Origin: Thermodesulfovibrionia bacterium
GTDB lineage: Bacteria > Nitrospirota > Thermodesulfovibrionia > UBA6902
DNA: 47,366 nt
Assembly (NCBI GenBank): GCA_947259645.1
Contig: CAMYND010000014.1
Location: 1 to 47,366 of the forward strand
Direction of reading: 5' to 3'
Shown here: in pieces, positions 43,935 through 47,366 of the stretch
Position numbering within the stretch: position 1 is the stretch's first letter
Layout of the letters: every line of letters starts with the position of its first letter
Program-made: the position numbers and the translations under genes
The notes under the pieces: model-generated
Databases searched by the model: none
What the model was told of the DNA's origin: nothing
The model's input: only the letters and a program-made list of their open reading frames with translations

Positions 43935-43956
43935 AGTACTACCCCTTTAAATTAGG

Positions 43957-44521
43957 TTAAACTCCTGATGCCCCTTTACCGCCAAAGAACCTCATATCAA
44001 CCCAGTTAAAAAATCCCATGAGCAGCCCAACAGCCAAAAAGCCGCCTGCCGGCAGAATCATTATCAGTAAAGGGTTCCCTGCAATCAGAGAGTAACCGAA
44101 AAGCTCTCCCTTGCCTAAAAGCTCCCTGAAGAAACTGATCACTACCATTGCCAGCAAAAAGCCAACACCCATGCCGAACCCGTCACATATTGAAGGGAAT
44201 ACCTTATTTTTACTTGCAAAGACCTCTGCCCTGGCGAATATCGAGGCAAATGCAACAATTATTTGAATGTAGAGGCCGATCTCCTTATAGATTGCCCGTC
44301 GGGATACGAATCTTCGGGTGAATGAATTTTCTCATCAAAGAAATCGTAAAATTAACCATCGTCTGCACAAACACGACTGATACTCCAAGGGCAACACCGT
44401 TTTTCATACCATTTGTAACCGCTATAGACGGACACAGACTGATTGCCATGCGGAAAATCGTATTTTCTCCGAACATCCCATTTTTAATTAGTTCCCAGTT
44501 ACTTTTCGGCTGTAAACTCAT
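43957..44521 (-). pseudogene. rnfE: rnfE, disrupted by an internal out-of-frame deletion
   Basis: RnfE is split into two frames. The first part (from 44521) reads RnfE residues to HPKIRIP, then TGNL and a stop at 44285-44287. The rest is in another frame and includes IYKEIGLYIQIIVAFASIFARAEVFASKNK, ending GASGV at 43957. Compared with E. coli RnfE, a stretch of about 23 residues between IRIP and the LYxxxGxxI region is missing, including a membrane helix, and the frame is shifted by the deletion. The lesion is around 44290-44300. Unless it is an assembly error, RnfE cannot be full length. The upstream gene rnfG overlaps its start by 4 bp. Confidence 0.85.
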
Positions 44522-45162
44522 CCTTGCACCTCACCCGATAATTTCTCTTTTAACATCTTTACCCCGTTTTTGACCCCATCCTCTGTCACGGCCCGGCTCG
44601 AGATTGTCGCCCCGGTAATTGCCTGAATTTTATCAGAGGTTTCACCCTTTATGACAACAAGTTTGTCAGCGGTCCTGCCTTTAAACTGATTCAGAAAGTA
44701 GTCCTTCTCAATCTCATCTCCCAGCCCGGGAGTTTCTCCGTGCCCCAGTACACTGATTTTCTGAACAATAAAGTTTTTATCTACTGATGCAAGAACATGG
44801 ATGTAGCTTGAATACCCTTTTCCAAATCCTTCGGCAATATACCCTATGTCCTCAGGGTTTATGCACTCCTTTTCCTCTATCATATTTCCGGTTTTCTCAT
44901 CTTTAACGCTCTTGATTTTTACTTCTCCGCATTTCCGCGCGGCATAATACTCTGCATGCTTCTCATGCGTTTCCCAGTCTCCCAGTTTTGCTATCGTGTC
45001 CGCTTCGGGCATCATTAATTTAAGGGCCGCTTCTTTTTCTTCTTTGGCTTTTATAAACATAATAGGTGATGTCTTGGCATATACAAAAGCCATTATCAGC
45101 CCGCCAATAACATATATAACAACGAGGTTAACGGTTATCTTTACCATGTCTGATGTCATCAT
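44518..45162 (-). CDS. rnfG: Rnf complex subunit RnfG (FMN-binding)
   Basis: A 214-residue subunit with an N-terminal membrane anchor (about 8-30) and a periplasmic FMN-binding domain. The covalent-FMN Thr is in TGATISSRAV near residue 180. GFGKGYSSYIHVLASVD and GHGETPGLGDEIEKDYF are conserved family segments. The stop overlaps the rnfE start by 4 bp, and the start overlaps rnfD by 4 bp, both consistent with operon translation. Confidence 0.94.
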   Translation of the reverse strand: MMTSDMVKITVNLVVIYVIGGLIMAFVYAKTSPIMFIKAKEEKEAALKLMMPEADTIAKLGDWETHEKHAEYYAARKCGEVKIKSVKDEKTGNMIEEKECINPEDIGYIAEGFGKGYSSYIHVLASVDKNFIVQKISVLGHGETPGLGDEIEKDYFLNQFKGRTADKLVVIKGETSDKIQAITGATISSRAVTEDGVKNGVKMLKEKLSGEVQG

Positions 45163-46178
45163 TGTTTCTGCTCCTTTGTCTCCTGAATAGCACCAAACAT
45201 TTTGGGTTTTACGCTTCTGTCAATCAGCGGTGCAAAACAGTTCATCAGGAGAATCGCAAACATCACGCCCTCAGGGAAACCTCCCTTTAACCTTATCAGC
45301 ATGGTTATCGCCCCACATCCAACTCCAAATATTATCTGTCCTCTTCTCACGGTTGGACAGGTAACATAATCGGTTGCCATAAAAAATACTCCCAGTATCA
45401 TGCCACCGCTCAACAGATGAATAATCGGATCTCCCGTGAAGAGCCCGCTATCACCGCCAAAGATCCATGCCAGCAGACCTACAGTCAGCAGGAAAGAACC
45501 CGGTATATGCCAGGTAATATATCTTCTCATAAAAAGGATGGCAGCACCGATGAGCAGAGCAATGGCAGATGTCTCTCCAATCGAGCCCGCTATGTTTCCG
45601 GTCAGGAGACTCGAATAAAGCTCCATTTTGCTGCCAAAAACTTTTATCAGCTCAGACAGCCCCTCTTCCTTCAGAATGCCCAGGGGCGTGGCAGCACTCA
45701 CCGCATCCATCCCGGTAAATTTAGCCGTGGGTTCTACCCACATGGTCATCAGTTTCGGGAATGATATCAACAAAAAAGCCCGGCCGATCAGGGCAGGGTT
45801 AAATACATTGTATCCTAAACCGCCAAAGAGCAGCTTTGTTATGACAATGGCAACACCAGACCCTATTAAAGGAATATAAAAGGGTACCCCGGCAGGCAGA
45901 TTCATTCCGAGCAACAGCCCTGTGAGAAAAGCGCTTCCATCACCAATAGTGCTTTCCTTGCCAATGCCTTTTTGTAAGAGGTGTTCAAACAATACAGAGG
46001 ATACAATACATAAACCCAGCACATATGCTGCCCTGGGTCCAAAATAATAGATAGACATAATAACAGCCGGGAGAAGGCTGAAGTTTACGGTCCACATGAT
46101 ACGGGAAACAGTCTCCTTCCCTCTTACATGGGGACTTACAGAGACTATTAATTCCTGGGTTTTCGCGTCAGTTGCCAT
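45159..46178 (-). CDS. rnfD: Rnf complex subunit RnfD
   Basis: A 339-residue multi-pass membrane subunit that carries covalent FMN through a Thr in the S-x-A-T motif, here AVSAATPLG. Other signatures are IGDGSAFLTGLLLGMNLP, the GGLGYNVFNPALIGRAFLL segment and ATDYVTCPTVRRGQIIFG. It is intact, overlaps rnfG by 4 bp, and follows rnfC by 64 bp. Together these genes form rnfCDGEAB. Confidence 0.95.
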   Translation of the reverse strand: MATDAKTQELIVSVSPHVRGKETVSRIMWTVNFSLLPAVIMSIYYFGPRAAYVLGLCIVSSVLFEHLLQKGIGKESTIGDGSAFLTGLLLGMNLPAGVPFYIPLIGSGVAIVITKLLFGGLGYNVFNPALIGRAFLLISFPKLMTMWVEPTAKFTGMDAVSAATPLGILKEEGLSELIKVFGSKMELYSSLLTGNIAGSIGETSAIALLIGAAILFMRRYITWHIPGSFLLTVGLLAWIFGGDSGLFTGDPIIHLLSGGMILGVFFMATDYVTCPTVRRGQIIFGVGCGAITMLIRLKGGFPEGVMFAILLMNCFAPLIDRSVKPKMFGAIQETKEQKQ

Positions 46179-46242
46179 TTAATCCTCTTTAAATAATAAT
46201 TTTGAAATCATATGTAACGGCTTTACATCCAAAGCTCCGCGA

Positions 46243-47366
46243 TTATGGTTTAACCTGTGACTTTGCCAACCTCATAAATTGCACCATAGGGCGTTTCGCG
46301 GGACAAACATATGCACAGGAACCACACTCAAAGCAATCGAATAGATTATAATCCTTAGTCTCTTCGAAAAACCCTTTTTCAGAGAGGATGCTTAACTGCG
46401 ACGGATTGAGGCCCATGGGACAGACATCAAGGCAGCTTCCGCATCGTATGCAGGCAGAGTACTCATCGGAAGAGACATACTCTTCTTGACTCAAAACCAG
46501 AATCCCTGATGTGCCTTTGATAACAGGGACATCGAGCGTCCACTGGGCAAAACCCATCATCGGACCGCCGGAAATAACTTTTACAGCGCCTTCAACAACC
46601 CCTCCGCACTGTTCAATAACGTCAGAAAAAAGAGTTCCGATACGAACCATCATGTTTGACGGCTCCTTAATGCCGTTTCCGGTCACTCACTGCATCGTAA
46701 ATTGCCTTTGCTGTGCCCACATTCTGCACAACAACTCCGACATCCATCGGCAGCCCTTTTGTAGGGACTTCTCTCCCCTTGATGGCCTTAATAAGCATTT
46801 TCTCAGCGCCCTGAGGATATTTTATCTCAAGAGAATGGACCGAAATGGATGCTTCATCAGCTGTAGCAGACTTCATCGCATCAATGGCATCCTGTTTATT
46901 TTCTTCTATGCCGATATGACCTTCAGTTACCCCGAGAGTCTTCATAAGAATCTTCAGACCCTCAACAACTTCCCTCGGACTTTCAAGCATCAGCCTGTGA
47001 TCTGCTGTTAAATAAGGCTCACACTCTGCGCCATTTATCAAAACTGTGTCTATCTTTTTTTCTTTTGGCGGGGAAAGTTTCACATTCGTGGGAAATGCAG
47101 CACCGCCCAGTCCAACTATTCCGGCATCTCTGATTATGTTTCTGATCTCATCATTTTCAAGATTCAGGTAGTCAGGGTTTTCCTTGAACTCAACAGACTC
47201 ATCTTTGCCATCGCTCTCAATAACAATGGAGGGAACCATTTTCCCGCCCGGGGTCGGAAAATCCGCAATAGCCACAACCTTGCCTGAGATCGAAGAGTGC
47301 ACAGGAGAGGAGACAAACCCTGAAGTCACGCCCAGGACCTGGCCACTCTTCACTTCATCTCCTATA
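46243..47366 (-). pseudogene. rnfC: rnfC, 5'-truncated by the window and frame-disrupted
   Basis: RnfC is the NADH-binding/flavin and Fe-S subunit. The gene continues past the window end. The visible first part (to 46667) reads VGTAKAIYDAVSDRKRH then stops. The second part, in another frame, reads TGNGIKEPSNMMVRIGTLF through to the ferredoxin motifs CIRCGSCLDVCP and CFECGSCAYVCP, ending at 46243. Normal RnfC has roughly ten residues (like GKPLIERVVT) between these segments, so a short out-of-frame deletion is present near 46680-46692. The joined bases carry a tandem GTGAGTGA. This is a second lesion in the operon. Confidence 0.85.

Noticed and set aside
44285-44300. Programmed ribosomal frameshift in rnfE
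   Set aside because: No slippery heptamer is seen, and the missing transmembrane segment would not be recovered by frameshifting. A deletion or assembly fault fits better.

Overview
The window looks like a chromosomal segment of a Gram-negative, probably anaerobic bacterium. Supporting signs are LPS/heptose genes, a LapAB-type protein, lipoproteins, TatA and an Rnf complex. A HARP-type protein-only RNase P, UGA-encoded selenoproteins and the overall gene content fit Nitrospirota (Thermodesulfovibrionia-like) best. That placement is an inference from gene content, not a database match. There are no insertion sequences, phage genes or CRISPR arrays. Almost everything is housekeeping, with a few accessory islands.

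Layout. 1-5.1 kb (minus): TPR lipoprotein, ispE, tRNA-Gln(UUG), prs, rplY, pth. 5.3-8.9 kb (plus): heptose-7-phosphate kinase, aspartate-type aminotransferase, bifunctional nuclease family protein, recO. 9-16.3 kb (minus): DUF4139 secreted protein, a 23-residue-repeat protein, an orphan coiled-coil/TPR/membrane protein, a tiny Lys-rich protein and a paired M16 peptidase operon. 16.5-18.7 kb: a thiol/selenol redox cluster, with a CGGC-type protein, a TlpA-like thioredoxin with in-frame UGA at the catalytic Cys (UxxC), a convergent CYCXC-family protein also with in-frame UGA (UxxC), and a small secreted Cys protein. 18.8-20.8 kb: a sensor kinase/response regulator pair. 20.9-26.6 kb (plus): yggS, proC, yggT, divIVA, hisS, mobA, tatA, alr. 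26.6-30.5 kb (minus): a P-loop ATPase fused to an RsbW-like domain, beside a PocR-GAF-GAF-GGDEF diguanylate cyclase. 30.8-34.7 kb: aspA, mgtC-like, a LysR regulator, a lipoprotein. 34.8-39.3 kb: tRNA-Leu(CAG), then on minus proA, nadD, rsfS, a LapA-LapB fusion and HARP RNase P. 39.5-41.2 kb: glycogen phosphorylase. 41.3-47.4 kb (minus): a HAMP membrane protein and the rnfCDGEAB operon, ending at a clear terminator.

Main points. (1) Two selenoproteins face each other across a bidirectional terminator. Each has UGA in a UxxC motif and a hairpin whose loop starts after the same 16-nt spacing. (2) The rnf operon carries two separate out-of-frame internal deletions, in rnfE and rnfC, so it is decaying or misassembled. 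(3) rsfS has no ATG/GTG/TTG start in its frame and appears to start at AUU. (4) RNase P is probably HARP, translationally overlapped with a LapAB fusion. (5) Several genes have sigma70-like promoters placed so that the transcript begins at or within a few bases of the start codon (leaderless or near-leaderless mRNAs).
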